Below the pieces are notes generated by a model, which saw only the letters and a program-made list of their open reading frames with translations, was not told where the DNA came from and ran no database searches. A DNA stretch of 64,000 nucleotides from positions 1-64,000 of the forward strand of contig CAKZQS010000052.1 in NCBI GenBank assembly GCA_937141935.1. Reading direction: 5' to 3'. The DNA comes from an uncultured Ectothiorhodospiraceae bacterium. Its GTDB lineage: Bacteria > Pseudomonadota > Gammaproteobacteria > Nevskiales > Oceanococcaceae. Of the stretch, positions 11,630 to 21,097 are shown piece after piece. A program made the position numbers and the translations under genes. The number at the start of each line of letters is the position of its first letter. The first letter of the stretch is position 1.

Positions 11630-12777
11630 GCGGCCTGCTGATCGTTGGCAGCGGCCACGCCGGGCTGACGCTGGCGCGGGAGTGGCGCAAGCGTGACCCG
11701 GACACGGCGCTGACGATCATCACGGCGGACGACGGCGCGGCTTACTACAAGCCCAACCTGTCCAAGTCGCTCGCCGGCGGCAAGTCCGCCGATGACCTGG
11801 TGACGGCCAGCGCCGAGGACCTTGCCGCCACGCATCAGGCCACGCTGCGGGCGCGCACGCGGGTCGTCGCGCTGCACCCGCAGCACAAGCAGGTGGAGCT
11901 GGAGGACGGCGAGCGCCTGGACTACCGCGACCTGGTGCTGGCCCACGGGGCGCGCTGCCGCGAGCTGCCGCTGGCCGGCGACGCGGCCGGGGACGTGCTG
12001 CACGTCAACGATCGGCTGGACTACGCCCGCTTCCGTGATGCCCTGCCCGCCGGGGGCCATGTGCTGTTGATCGGTGCCGGTCTGATCGGCAGCGAATACG
12101 CCAATGACCTGCTGGCCAGCGGCCACCGGGTCACGCTGGTCGACCCGCTGGCCTGGCCGCTGGGCACGCTGCTGCCGCAGGCACTGGGCGAGGACCTGCA
12201 GGCCGCGTTGGCCGAGGCCGGGGCGGGCTTCCACCTGGGCCGCAGCGTGCGCGCCGTGCACCGCGAGGGCGCCGGCCTTGCCGCCGAGCTGGACGACGGC
12301 ACCCGCATCGCCGCCGATGTCGTGCTGTCGGCCGTAGGTCTGCAGCCCAATGTCGACCTGGCGCGTGCGGCCGGCCTGGATTGCGGTCGCGGCATCCGCA
12401 CCGACACGCAGCTGCAAACCAGCGCCGCGCACATCTATGCCCTGGGCGATGTGGCCGAGGTCTGCGGCCATGTGCTGCCCTACATCCTGCCGATCACGAG
12501 CAGCGCCCGCGCGTTGGCGGCCACGCTGGCCGGCGAGCCGACGCCAGTGAACTGGCCGGCGATGCCGGTCATCGTCAAAACGCCGCTGCTGCCCACCATC
12601 GTGTGCCCGCCACCGGCCGGGGCCGCGGGGGCGTGGCAGGTGGAGGGCGACGCGCAGGGCCGCATCGCGCGTTTCGTGGGCGAGGACGGCAGCCAGCTGG
12701 GCTTTGCGCTGACCGGCAGCGCCGTACGCGAACGCGGGCGCCTGGCCGGCGAAACGCAGGCTCCGCAGCTCGGTTAG
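11626..12777 (+). CDS. rubB: Rubredoxin-NAD(+) reductase
   Basis: A 383-aa FAD-dependent reductase passing electrons from NADH to rubredoxin. It has an N-terminal FAD dinucleotide fold ([14 protein letters not shown]), the central NAD fold ([17 protein letters not shown]) and the FAD-closing motif [10 protein letters not shown]; the length matches family members. The TTG start at 11626 is preferred because it lies in a TTGA overlap with the rubredoxin stop and puts the FAD motif four residues in, as is usual. An in-frame TTG at 11587 would add 13 residues with no family likeness. The product partner is rubA immediately upstream. Confidence 0.93.
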   Translation: MSGLLIVGSGHAGLTLAREWRKRDPDTALTIITADDGAAYYKPNLSKSLAGGKSADDLVTASAEDLAATHQATLRARTRVVALHPQHKQVELEDGERLDYRDLVLAHGARCRELPLAGDAAGDVLHVNDRLDYARFRDALPAGGHVLLIGAGLIGSEYANDLLASGHRVTLVDPLAWPLGTLLPQALGEDLQAALAEAGAGFHLGRSVRAVHREGAGLAAELDDGTRIAADVVLSAVGLQPNVDLARAAGLDCGRGIRTDTQLQTSAAHIYALGDVAEVCGHVLPYILPITSSARALAATLAGEPTPVNWPAMPVIVKTPLLPTIVCPPPAGAAGAWQVEGDAQGRIARFVGEDGSQLGFALTGSAVRERGRLAGETQAPQLG

Positions 12778-12908
12778 GGGCCGCTGGCCGCTGTAGCAAA
12801 TACAGCGCATCGTGCCGCAAAGCCTTGGCATGACGGCCGTATTACGGCTAAGTTGCGTTCCGGAGAACATTGGGTGACAGCGTCACCACGTCTGAGGGGA
12901 CACAAACC

Positions 12909-15900
12909 ATGCCGAATATCGCCTCCCTGGCGCGCTGTGCAAGCGCGCTGCTGCTGGGCCTGTGTGCGCAGGCCGCACATGCGCAAACGCCGGATTATTC
13001 CTGTGCCAACGCCACCGAGCCCGGTGGCGGCCGCCACTATCAGGTGGTGCTGGAGTCCGAGGTCGACGGCGTCGACATCAGCTTTGAGCTCTTCGAGCCC
13101 GATGCCATCGACTGCGCGCGGATCGGCGAGGGCGGCGCGCACCCGCTGCTGCTGCAAGGCCACGGTTATGGCGGCTCGCGCAGTACCGGCGACGGCAGCT
13201 TCGGCAACTATCGGGAGGCGGGCTTCGCGGTCATCTCCATCGACCAGCGCGGTTTCGGCGCGTCCGGCGGCACGGTGCGGGTCATGGACCCGGACTTCGA
13301 GGCCAAGGATCTGATTCAGATCCTGGATTGGGCCGAGGACAACCTGGACTACCTGGCCTACCGCGATGGCAACCTGCTCAGCGGGGCCATCGGCGGCAGT
13401 TACGGCGGTGGCTACCAGATGCTGCTGCTGATGACCGACCCCGAGCAGCGCCTGGACGCGATTGCGCCGGATATCACCTGGCACGACCTGCGCTACAGCC
13501 TGAACCCGGGTGACGTCGTCAAGACGGCCTGGGATTTGCTGCTGTCCGGTGCCGGCGAAGCCGCCGCCAGTGCCAGTTCGCTGCAAACGCTGTTTGCCGG
13601 TCGTGCCCCGTTACTCGGCGATGGTCAGGACCCCTTCATCAAGGAAACGCTGGCCCGCGGTGCGGCCACCAACGAATTCCCGCGCCAGGCGCTGGACTGG
13701 TTCCGCTACCACAGCCTCTCGCACTGGTGCGCGGCCGCCGACCTGCCGCATATGGAATACCCCTTCTACGAGCCGGACGCGGTGCCGCTGGTGGGGCCCA
13801 TCGTGCTCGACCCCGCCGGCTTCCCGGGCGACAACGTGCCGCCGCAGGCCGATGGCCGCCCGGGCTTTGGCAGCATGGTCGCGCCGGTCGATGCGGCCAC
13901 GCATTTCGCCGGCCTGGATGTGCTGATCACCCAGGGCATGCCGGATACCTTGTTCAACTTCAACGAGGCCTGGTGGAATACCCAGTGCCTGCAGGCCGCC
14001 GGCGCCGAGGTCTCGCTGTACACCCACAACACCGGCCACCTGCTGCCGGCCTTGCAGGGTGGCGGCAACGGGCGTTGCAATGAGGGCACCTTCGAATGGC
14101 TCAGCTCGCGCCTGCTGCCGAACGGCAACCCGGCCCCGCGCGATGAGGTCTGCTTCGCGCTGGGCGACGACAGCACCGTCAGCATGGCCGAGGCCGATGT
14201 GCTGGCGGCGCAGCCGGAAGCGGGCCTGCGCGGCGGTGAGGCCGCGGGCTACACGCAGCGCAGCGTGACCAGCGCCGGGCCGCTGCCCAATGGCCCGCTC
14301 GCCGTCCCGCAGCTGGCCACGGCGCAGCCCGCGGTGCTGCCGCTGGGCGCCGTGTTCAGCGAAGGCATGATTGCCGGCATCGCGCAGATCGACCTGACCG
14401 TCTCCAGCCTGACGGGCGGAAACGAGCTGGTGCAGGACTGCAGCGCACCGGCCATCCCGCTGCTGCGCACGGGTTGCGACAGCGTGCTCTTCGTCGGCCT
14501 GGGCGTGCAGCCGGCCGGCGGCGGTGGCTACACGCTGCTGGAGTCGCAGCTCACCCCGCTGCGTGGCCTGGGCCAGCACGACGTGGAGCTGGTCGGCGTG
14601 GCCGAGCGGCTGAACGTCGGCGACGAGCTGGCATTGCTGATCTTCTCGGAGCAGATCCAGTTCTTCGGCAGCGTCTCGCGGGATCTGACCATCCCGGCGG
14701 TGACGGTGGCCGGCGACGTGGCCCTGCCGATCTACGGCTTTGCCGAAAACGGCGCGCCGGACGCCTTGCTGGCCGGCGCCGTGCTGGGCGAGGCGGGCGT
14801 GCCCGCCGATATCGATGGCGATGGCCTGAGCAACGACGTCGACAACTGCCCGAACACCGCCAACGCCGACCAGGCGGATGCGGATGGCGACGGTATCGGC
14901 GATGTCTGCGACACGCAGGACAACAACGATGACGACGCCGACGGCGTCGAGAACTTCGAAGATGCCTGCGGCAATACCCCGCCGAACACCGCGGTGGACG
15001 GCAAGGGTTGCACCGCGGCCAGCAGCAACCTCGCCGTGACGCTCAGTGCCGACCCCACCGAGGGTGACGTGACCGATGGCCCGCTGACGGTGACCTTCAC
15101 GGTCACGCCGAGTACCGACGACGAGGACCTCAGCGGCGAGATCACCTACGTCTATTACTTCGGCGATGGCAGCAACTCGGGCGAGACGACCGAGACCAGC
15201 ATCAGCCACGACTACACCGACGCCGGGCGTTACACCGCCACGGTGGCCGCCAGCGACGAGAACCTCGCCGCGGCCCAGGATTCGGTGGAGATTGTCACCC
15301 GCAGCACCGTGACCGTGGCGCCCTCGCGGGACATCGTGATTGATGGCTCGGATCTGGTGTGCACGCTGAACCAGCCGCAGGTGCCGGCCACGCTGACCTG
15401 TGATGCCTCGAGCGCCCAGGCGCCGGACGACGCGGTCTACGACTACGACTTTGGCGACGGCAATGGCCGCGTGTCGACCAACCCCGTCGTCGTGCACACC
15501 TATCTGGAACCGGGCAGCTACAACGTCACCCTGGAGGTCCGCGACCCGCAAGACCCGACGAACTTCGGTACGGCCGCCGCCGCGGTGAGCGTGGGCGACG
15601 TGCAGCAGACCACCGCCCTGCTGACGGTCGCGCCGACGCGCGCCGTTGCCGGGGTCACCGAGGTCACGCTGGATGCCTCCGGTTCGATTGCCGCCGAGGG
15701 CACGACGATCGAGGGCTATGAGTTCGACCCGGGTGACGGCAACGGCCCGCTGACGCCCGCGGCAGGCGAAGCCTCGGTGGTCTATGTCTACCCGGAGGCG
15801 GGCGAGTACGAGCCCAGCGTCACGGTGACCGACAGCGCCGGCAACACCGCCACGGTCAAGACCCTGGTACGGGTGGACCGCGCGGTGGACCCGAACCCGC

Positions 15901-16010
15901 CGGGCGAGCCGCCGGTACAGCCGCCGGGCCGGAGCAGCGGCAGTGGCGCCACCGGTGGCCTGCTGTTGCTGGCCGGCCTGCTGCTCGGCCTGCGCCGCCG
16001 CCTGCGCTAA
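12909..16010 (+). CDS. Secreted X-Pro dipeptidyl-peptidase/S15-like hydrolase with TSP3 and PKD repeats and GlyGly-CTERM-like tail
   Basis: A 1033-aa exported protein. A signal peptide (cleavage after AHA, residue 25) precedes an alpha/beta hydrolase domain (~30-420) with a probable triad Ser164 (GGSYGG), Asp346 (GMPD) and His377 (NTGH). Residues ~425-630 are a beta-rich region like the S15 C-terminal domain. Calcium-binding thrombospondin type-3 repeats (~634-690; DIDGDGLSNDVDNCPN and DADGDGIGDVCD) follow, then about three PKD domains (~695-995; YYFGDGS, YDFGDGN, EFDPGDGN). The end, a Gly/Ser stretch, a hydrophobic run and RRRLR, resembles the GlyGly-CTERM sorting signal processed by rhombosortase after type II secretion. 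Start chosen for the signal peptide and the GAGGGG ribosome site. Substrate (peptide, ester) is unknown. Confidence 0.85.
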   Translation: MPNIASLARCASALLLGLCAQAAHAQTPDYSCANATEPGGGRHYQVVLESEVDGVDISFELFEPDAIDCARIGEGGAHPLLLQGHGYGGSRSTGDGSFGNYREAGFAVISIDQRGFGASGGTVRVMDPDFEAKDLIQILDWAEDNLDYLAYRDGNLLSGAIGGSYGGGYQMLLLMTDPEQRLDAIAPDITWHDLRYSLNPGDVVKTAWDLLLSGAGEAAASASSLQTLFAGRAPLLGDGQDPFIKETLARGAATNEFPRQALDWFRYHSLSHWCAAADLPHMEYPFYEPDAVPLVGPIVLDPAGFPGDNVPPQADGRPGFGSMVAPVDAATHFAGLDVLITQGMPDTLFNFNEAWWNTQCLQAAGAEVSLYTHNTGHLLPALQGGGNGRCNEGTFEWLSSRLLPNGNPAPRDEVCFALGDDSTVSMAEADVLAAQPEAGLRGGEAAGYTQRSVTSAGPLPNGPLAVPQLATAQPAVLPLGAVFSEGMIAGIAQIDLTVSSLTGGNELVQDCSAPAIPLLRTGCDSVLFVGLGVQPAGGGGYTLLESQLTPLRGLGQHDVELVGVAERLNVGDELALLIFSEQIQFFGSVSRDLTIPAVTVAGDVALPIYGFAENGAPDALLAGAVLGEAGVPADIDGDGLSNDVDNCPNTANADQADADGDGIGDVCDTQDNNDDDADGVENFEDACGNTPPNTAVDGKGCTAASSNLAVTLSADPTEGDVTDGPLTVTFTVTPSTDDEDLSGEITYVYYFGDGSNSGETTETSISHDYTDAGRYTATVAASDENLAAAQDSVEIVTRSTVTVAPSRDIVIDGSDLVCTLNQPQVPATLTCDASSAQAPDDAVYDYDFGDGNGRVSTNPVVVHTYLEPGSYNVTLEVRDPQDPTNFGTAAAAVSVGDVQQTTALLTVAPTRAVAGVTEVTLDASGSIAAEGTTIEGYEFDPGDGNGPLTPAAGEASVVYVYPEAGEYEPSVTVTDSAGNTATVKTLVRVDRAVDPNPPGEPPVQPPGRSSGSGATGGLLLLAGLLLGLRRRLR

Positions 16011-16352
16011 CGTGCCGGTCGCGCCGCCTGGCCTGCGCGCCGGGCGGCGCGTCTCGGGCCGAGGCCTGGGGCGCTTCGCCGCGGCCGCGCCGTGGGTGGC
16101 CCACCGAGGGCCCGAGCCATAATGAGTACAGCCCCCGGCCGCCACAGCGGCGCCGGGGGCTTTCTTTTGCGCCCGCTGCCGCGCGCCCCTGGCGCCGCGG
16201 TTGGCTGCGGCGGCCCGACTGACGGGGCTGGCCGGGCAGGCCGGGCGCTCTTGCAGGCCCGGGGCCGGTGGACGGTCGTCGGAGGGTCGGCGGAGGGCTG
16301 GCCGACGGCCGGCAGGGCGCGACGGCGGGAGCCGGCGCCGTTGCGGTCCGGC
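16011..16352. other. Gene-free GC-rich gap between converging genes
   Basis: 342 bp between the secreted hydrolase and the RND adaptor gene. Apart from the terminator hairpin at 16131-16164 I see no open frame with family likeness, no RNA gene and no clear promoter, only very GC-rich sequence with many short self-complementary stretches. Confidence 0.7.
16131..16164 (+). terminator. Rho-independent terminator after the S15-like hydrolase
   Basis: The stem GCCCCCGGC (16131-16139) with GCCGGGGGC (16152-16160) is followed by TTTCTTTT. It lies 120 bp after the hydrolase stop. Confidence 0.85.
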
Positions 16353-17495
16353 TCAGCCGGCGCCGGCGCCCGGGCTGAGGTCCGGTGACCGGCCTTCGGC
16401 ACGGTCGGCCAGTATCTGCACCGCCTGGCCGGGCTGCAGGCGCTCGGCGCCGCGGATGGCCACGCGCTCGCCGGCCGCCAGCTCTCCCTCGACGGCAATC
16501 CAGTCGCCGCGGCCGGCGCCCAGCGTCACCGGGACCCATTCGGCCCGCCCCGCGCCGTCGATGCGCACCACGCGGTGCCCCTCGCGGCGCAGCACCAGGG
16601 CATCGCGCGGCACCAGCAGGCTGCGCTGCGCCTGGCGCTGCGGCAGCACCAGGCTGACCAGCTGCCCGGCCGGCCAGCCGTCGGCGCCGCCGGGCAGGTC
16701 CGCGAGCAGCACGAAGGTTTGCGATTCACTGTCGGCGGCCGGGATCAGCGCGCGGATCGTGGCCGTCGCCTCGCGGCCGGCCGCGCGCACGCCAATCGGC
16801 AGCCCCGGGCGCAGCGCCTGCAGCCAGCTCAGTGGCAGCTGCGCGCGCACCTGCATCTGCTCGCGCCCGGCGAACTCGGCCAGCACATCGCCGATGGCCA
16901 CCTGCTCGCCGGCATCCCGGCGCCGCTCCAGCACGACGCCGGCGAAGGGTGCGCGTACCACCATGCGCTCGCGGCGATCCTCCAGCTGCGCGATCTGGGC
17001 CTGGGCGATGGCGATGTCGGCGCGGATCAGCTCGCGCTCGGTCTGCAGGTCGTCGAGGTCGGTGGGCGAGACGAAGGCGCGCTGATCCAGCGTGTCGAAG
17101 CGCGCGATCTGCTGGCTGATGCGGCGCAGCTGCACCTCGCTGCGGCGCAGCCGCGCCTGGCGCTCGGCCAGGTCCAGCAGCAGCGGGCCGTCGTCGATGC
17201 GCGCCAGCGGCGCCCCGGCCGCCGCGCTCTCGCCGCTGTCGAGGATCCACGCCAGCTGCCCGGCCTGTGCGGCCATCACCGTCATCTGCTGGCGCGGCTC
17301 GATGTGCGCGCTGAGCTGGGTCAGCACGCCCTGCACGTCGGCGCGCACCTCGTCGACCACCACCGGCGCGGGTGGGGTGTCTGCCGGGCCGCTGGCCAGC
17401 GTGGGCGGCGCCAACGCGCTGCCCAGGCCCAGCAGGGTCCAGGCCAGCCAGGGCGCGGGGCGGCGCGTCATCGGGGCAATTGCGGCGGTGGGCAT
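16353..17495 (-). CDS. RND efflux periplasmic adaptor (membrane fusion protein)
   Basis: A 380-aa HlyD/AcrA-type adaptor with an N-terminal export signal (hydrophobic run LAWTLLGLGSALA). A lipoyl half-motif is followed by a long helical hairpin rich in Arg/Gln/Leu (~105-175), the second lipoyl half (VRAPFAGVVLERR), and beta-barrel and membrane-proximal domains (VPRDALVLRREGHRVVRI). It would bridge the RND permease and an outer-membrane channel. It is the distal gene of a two-gene operon, 10 bp after the permease stop; adaptors more often come first. An in-frame ATG eight codons in is also a possible start. No TolC-type gene is adjacent. Confidence 0.88.
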   Translation of the reverse strand: MPTAAIAPMTRRPAPWLAWTLLGLGSALAPPTLASGPADTPPAPVVVDEVRADVQGVLTQLSAHIEPRQQMTVMAAQAGQLAWILDSGESAAAGAPLARIDDGPLLLDLAERQARLRRSEVQLRRISQQIARFDTLDQRAFVSPTDLDDLQTERELIRADIAIAQAQIAQLEDRRERMVVRAPFAGVVLERRRDAGEQVAIGDVLAEFAGREQMQVRAQLPLSWLQALRPGLPIGVRAAGREATATIRALIPAADSESQTFVLLADLPGGADGWPAGQLVSLVLPQRQAQRSLLVPRDALVLRREGHRVVRIDGAGRAEWVPVTLGAGRGDWIAVEGELAAGERVAIRGAERLQPGQAVQILADRAEGRSPDLSPGAGAG

Positions 17496-17505
17496 GGCGG
17501 GCTCC

Positions 17506-20500
17506 TCAGGGGGCAGCGGTTTGCGGGGTGGCTTCGACCGGCAGTGCGCGCCCGGCGCCCATGCGCAGCAGGCTGGGCAGCAGCAGCAGCGTCAGCAGTG
17601 CCGAGGCGAACAGGCCGCCGACGATGATCGTCGCCAGGCCGCGGTAGATCTCGGCGCCGGTGCCCGGCACCAGCATCAGCGGCAGCATGCCGAACAGGCT
17701 GGTGGTCGTGCTCATGAAGATCGGCCGGGCGCGCTCGCGCACGGCCAGCCGAACCGCGTCGTGGCGGCCGTGGCCCTCGGCCTCGGCGGCGCGCGTGCGG
17801 TCGACCAGCAGGATGGCGTTGTTGACCACCAGCCCGAGCAGGATCACGAAGCCGCTCATCGTCAGCAGGTCCAGCGACTGGTAGGAAACGCGGTTCAGCA
17901 GCCACAGAGCCAGCACGCCGCCGGCGCAGGCCAGCGGCATCACGGCGACGACATACAGCGCATCGCGCGCCGAGCGGAACATCGCGCTGAGGATCAGCAA
18001 CAGGATCAGCAGCGCCCACAGCAGGTTGCGGCCCATCGCCTGCAGCGCCTCTTCGAGGCCGTCGGCGCTGCCGCGGTAGCGCACGCTGCCGCGGCCTTCG
18101 AGCGCCTCCATCACGGCCGGCTCCACCTCGCTGCGCAGCAGGGCGATGATGTCCTCCAGCGTGCGGTCCTCGGGCGGGAAGATGCGCAGCGTCAGCGTGC
18201 GCTGGCCGTCGATGCGGCGCAGTTCGCTGGGCCCCACGGTGCGCTCGAAACGGGCCAGCTCGCCGAGCTGCTGCACGCCGGCCCGCGGCGTGTGCAGCGG
18301 CATCTCGGCCAGCGCCTCGGGGTGCGCCCAGGGTTCGGCCTTGAGCAGCATCGTCAGCCGCTCGTTGCCGTCGAAGTACTCGCCGACATACAGCCCGTCG
18401 GTATAGGCCCGTACGGCATCGCCCAGCGCCCGTCGCGACAGGCCGGCCTGGGCCAGCCGGGTGCGGTCGGGGTGGATCTGCAGCTCCGGTTCGGCCAGGT
18501 CCAGCTCGGGCCGCGCCCGGACCGGCACGCCGGGCAGGAGTTCGCCGATGCGCTCCTGCGCCAGCCTTGCGGCGTCGATCAGCCGATCCAGCTCGGCGCC
18601 CTGGATGTCGAAGTCGATCTGCCGGTTGCCGCCCCCGGCAAAGTTCAGCAGCGAGCCGGGGCTGACGAAGGCCCGGGTGTCCGGCAGCCCCACCAGGATC
18701 TCCTCGCGCAGCACCCGCATCATCTCGTCGGCCTGCGCCGGGTCGGCCGGGTAGAGCGCCATGCCGGTCCAGTCGCGGTTCCACGAGGACAGGTTGTAAT
18801 AGGCCACGGCCGGCTCGCGTTCGCCCCGCATGTAGGGCTCCAGCCGCTCGACCACGACGGCGGCCAGGTCCTCGCGGATGGCGCGACCGGAGGCCCCGGG
18901 CGGCACGGAGAAGTTGGCCCAGACATTGTCCGAGCGGGCCTGCGGCAGGTAGTCGGCCGAGGGCAGCAGCGACCAGGCCAGCGCACCGGCACCCAGCGTG
19001 CAGCCGAGCACGATGCCGGCCCGGCCCGCGGGCTTGGCGGTCAGGCGCATCGCCAGTTCGGTCAGCCGCTCCCATTGGGCCGCCAGCGGGTCGGGGCGGG
19101 GGCGGTGCCCGGCGGCCTCGCGCAGCAAGCGGCCGGCGGCCACCGGCAGCAGCGTCAGCGCGAGCAGCAGCGAGAGCACGACGGCAACCGACATCGTCAG
19201 GGCCAGGTCGGCGAAGAGCTGCCCCTCCGGGCCGGTCATGAACAGGATGGGCAGGAAAATCGCGACCGAGGTCGCCGTCGAGGCCAGCAGCGCGGGCGCC
19301 ACTTCCGGCGCGCCGGCGGCGATGGCCTGCGGCAGCGTCTGGCCCAGCTGGCGGCGGCGCACGATGTTTTCCAGCACGATGATCGCCGCGTCCAGCACCA
19401 GGCCCACGGCAAAGGCCATGCCGGCCAGCGAGATGACGTTCAGGCTGCGCCCGGTCAGCTGCAGCGTGGCGAAGGCGCCGAGCAGGCACACCGGGATGGC
19501 CAACCCCACCAGCAGTGTGGCCCGCCAGCGGCGCAGGAAGACATACAGCACCAGGGTCGCCAGCAGCCCGCCGAGCACGAGGTTGTTGCGCACCAGCGCG
19601 ATGGCGCGGCGGATATGCACGGAGGCGTCATAGGACAGCTCGATGGCCAGCCCCGCCGCGGCCAGCGGCCCGGCATTGAGCGTGTCGATGGCCGCGTTGA
19701 CCTCGTCGAGGATCTCGACGGTGTTCGAGCCGCTCTCGCGCGCCAGCGTCAGGTAATAGGCGGGAAAGCCGTTGCGCAGTGTGAAACCGCGCGCCTCCTG
19801 CCGTTGCACGCCGACGCGGGCGATGTCGCCCAGCATCACCGGCCGGCCATCGCGGTAGGTGACGATCAGGCTGCCAAGCTCCTCGACCGACACCTGGCCC
19901 AGCACACGCACGGTGTATTGGCGGCGGCCGACGTCGGCGAAGCCGCCGGAAACATCGGTGGCCGAGCCCAGCGTCGCCACGACGTCGCTCAGCGCGATGC
20001 CCATGGCCGCCGCGCGCTCGGCGTCCAGCGTGATGCGCACGTCTTCGGGGCGGCCGCCCTGCAGGTTGACCTCGGCCACGCCGGGGATGCGCGCCAGCAG
20101 CGGCTCGACCTCGCGGCGGATCAGCTCATGAAATTCGGCCGGGTCGCGCGGGTCGTCGGCGCGCTGGGTGCGCACCAGCAGCGAGGCCGCATTGCCGCCG
20201 GAAAAATCGTTGCCGCCCATGTTGACCCAGGGGCCGTCCGCGTCGCGCGGCAGCGGCGGGGTCTGCTGCAGGCGGTTCAGCACGTCCAGGTAGGCGCGCT
20301 GCATGTCGGCGCCGAAGGGAAAGACGAGGTTGATGCGGCCGTTGCCCGGGCCGATGTTGCTTTGCAGCTGGCGCACGCCGGGCACGTTGCGCAACACGCG
20401 CTCCTGCTGCTCGACGATGACCGCCTCCATCTCGCTGGGGGCAGCGCCGCGCCAGTTGGTGAAGACCGTGATTTCGGGCTCTTCGATCGGCGGCAGCAGC

Positions 20501-20604
20501 TGCACCGGGAGGCCCATCAGGGCCACGCTGCCGGCGGTCAGCAGCAACAAGGTCAGTACGACGCAGGCGGCCGGATTGCGCAGCGCGACGGCGGTCAGAT
20601 TCAT
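17506..20604 (-). CDS. RND-family efflux permease
   Basis: A 1032-aa inner-membrane RND transporter (12 TM, two large periplasmic loops). The N-terminus (LRNPAACVVLTLLLLTAGSVALM) and the internal repeat are typical. In TM4 the sequence GLVLDAAIIVLENI keeps Asp405, but the second Asp of the AcrB DD pair is Ala. In TM10, GLVVNNAILLVD has Asn where AcrB has Lys940, so the proton relay must differ from AcrB's; related permeases of the CusA and other clades also have a single Asp here. The ATG at 20604 has AGGGGGA upstream. Substrate is unknown. It is followed by its adaptor gene (16353-17495) in one operon. Confidence 0.92.
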   Translation of the reverse strand: MNLTAVALRNPAACVVLTLLLLTAGSVALMGLPVQLLPPIEEPEITVFTNWRGAAPSEMEAVIVEQQERVLRNVPGVRQLQSNIGPGNGRINLVFPFGADMQRAYLDVLNRLQQTPPLPRDADGPWVNMGGNDFSGGNAASLLVRTQRADDPRDPAEFHELIRREVEPLLARIPGVAEVNLQGGRPEDVRITLDAERAAAMGIALSDVVATLGSATDVSGGFADVGRRQYTVRVLGQVSVEELGSLIVTYRDGRPVMLGDIARVGVQRQEARGFTLRNGFPAYYLTLARESGSNTVEILDEVNAAIDTLNAGPLAAAGLAIELSYDASVHIRRAIALVRNNLVLGGLLATLVLYVFLRRWRATLLVGLAIPVCLLGAFATLQLTGRSLNVISLAGMAFAVGLVLDAAIIVLENIVRRRQLGQTLPQAIAAGAPEVAPALLASTATSVAIFLPILFMTGPEGQLFADLALTMSVAVVLSLLLALTLLPVAAGRLLREAAGHRPRPDPLAAQWERLTELAMRLTAKPAGRAGIVLGCTLGAGALAWSLLPSADYLPQARSDNVWANFSVPPGASGRAIREDLAAVVVERLEPYMRGEREPAVAYYNLSSWNRDWTGMALYPADPAQADEMMRVLREEILVGLPDTRAFVSPGSLLNFAGGGNRQIDFDIQGAELDRLIDAARLAQERIGELLPGVPVRARPELDLAEPELQIHPDRTRLAQAGLSRRALGDAVRAYTDGLYVGEYFDGNERLTMLLKAEPWAHPEALAEMPLHTPRAGVQQLGELARFERTVGPSELRRIDGQRTLTLRIFPPEDRTLEDIIALLRSEVEPAVMEALEGRGSVRYRGSADGLEEALQAMGRNLLWALLILLLILSAMFRSARDALYVVAVMPLACAGGVLALWLLNRVSYQSLDLLTMSGFVILLGLVVNNAILLVDRTRAAEAEGHGRHDAVRLAVRERARPIFMSTTTSLFGMLPLMLVPGTGAEIYRGLATIIVGGLFASALLTLLLLPSLLRMGAGRALPVEATPQTAAP

Positions 20605-20738
20605 TGGCGATCCCCCTGCGCCGGCGTGGCGCCCCTGCCTGCACGCGCCAAGACGCGCTCCCGCGCGCCGCGAAAGGCCGCGGCGCGATGGGCGCTCAGA
20701 TCACAGGTAGCGGCAAAAAGTTCCCGCCGCGCGGGCGC

Positions 20739-21074
20739 TCAGTCCTGGTATTCGGGGACGTAGAGCGGGCCGGACATCTGCGCGTAGTAGGCGGCCAGCT
20801 CGGCGATTTCGTCGTCGCTGAGGTTCGTGGCCTGCGCCGCCATGATGGCGTTCTTGCGCTTGCCGCTGCGGTATTCGCGCAGCGCATGGGCCAGGTAGGA
20901 GGCGTGCTGGCCAGCCAGAGTCGGGTAGGTCGGGATTTGGCTGACGCCGTCGCCGCCATGGCAGGCGGCGCAGGTGGCGGCGATTTCCTCAACGCTGCGG
21001 CTCGGGGCCTCGGCGGTGTCGGCCAGGGCGGCGGCGGGCAGCAGCAGGGCAGCGGCGGTCAGGGCGATGCGCAT
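20739..21074 (-). CDS. Monoheme class I cytochrome c
   Basis: A 111-aa periplasmic cytochrome. A signal peptide (MRIALTAAALLLPAAALA) precedes a single heme motif CAACHGGDG, then PTLAGQ, and a Met-containing C-terminal region (KRKNAIMAAQA) likely to give the distal axial ligand. The pattern is that of one half of cytochrome c4/c553. It is 23 bp downstream of a similar cytochrome gene on the same strand; the two together mimic a split diheme c4. The electron partner is not evident. Confidence 0.9.
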   Translation of the reverse strand: MRIALTAAALLLPAAALADTAEAPSRSVEEIAATCAACHGGDGVSQIPTYPTLAGQHASYLAHALREYRSGKRKNAIMAAQATNLSDDEIAELAAYYAQMSGPLYVPEYQD

Positions 21075-21097
21075 CGTGCGGGTCCTCGGGTCCGGGT

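Noticed and set aside
13611-16145. Long minus-strand frame opposite the secreted hydrolase
   Set aside because: Shadow of the plus-strand gene; no motifs and improbable composition.
17092-20763. Very long plus-strand open frame opposite the RND permease and adaptor genes
   Set aside because: The antisense strand of high-GC3 coding DNA rarely has stops. The minus-strand genes have full family motifs, while this translation is His/Gln/Ala/Arg-rich without any.
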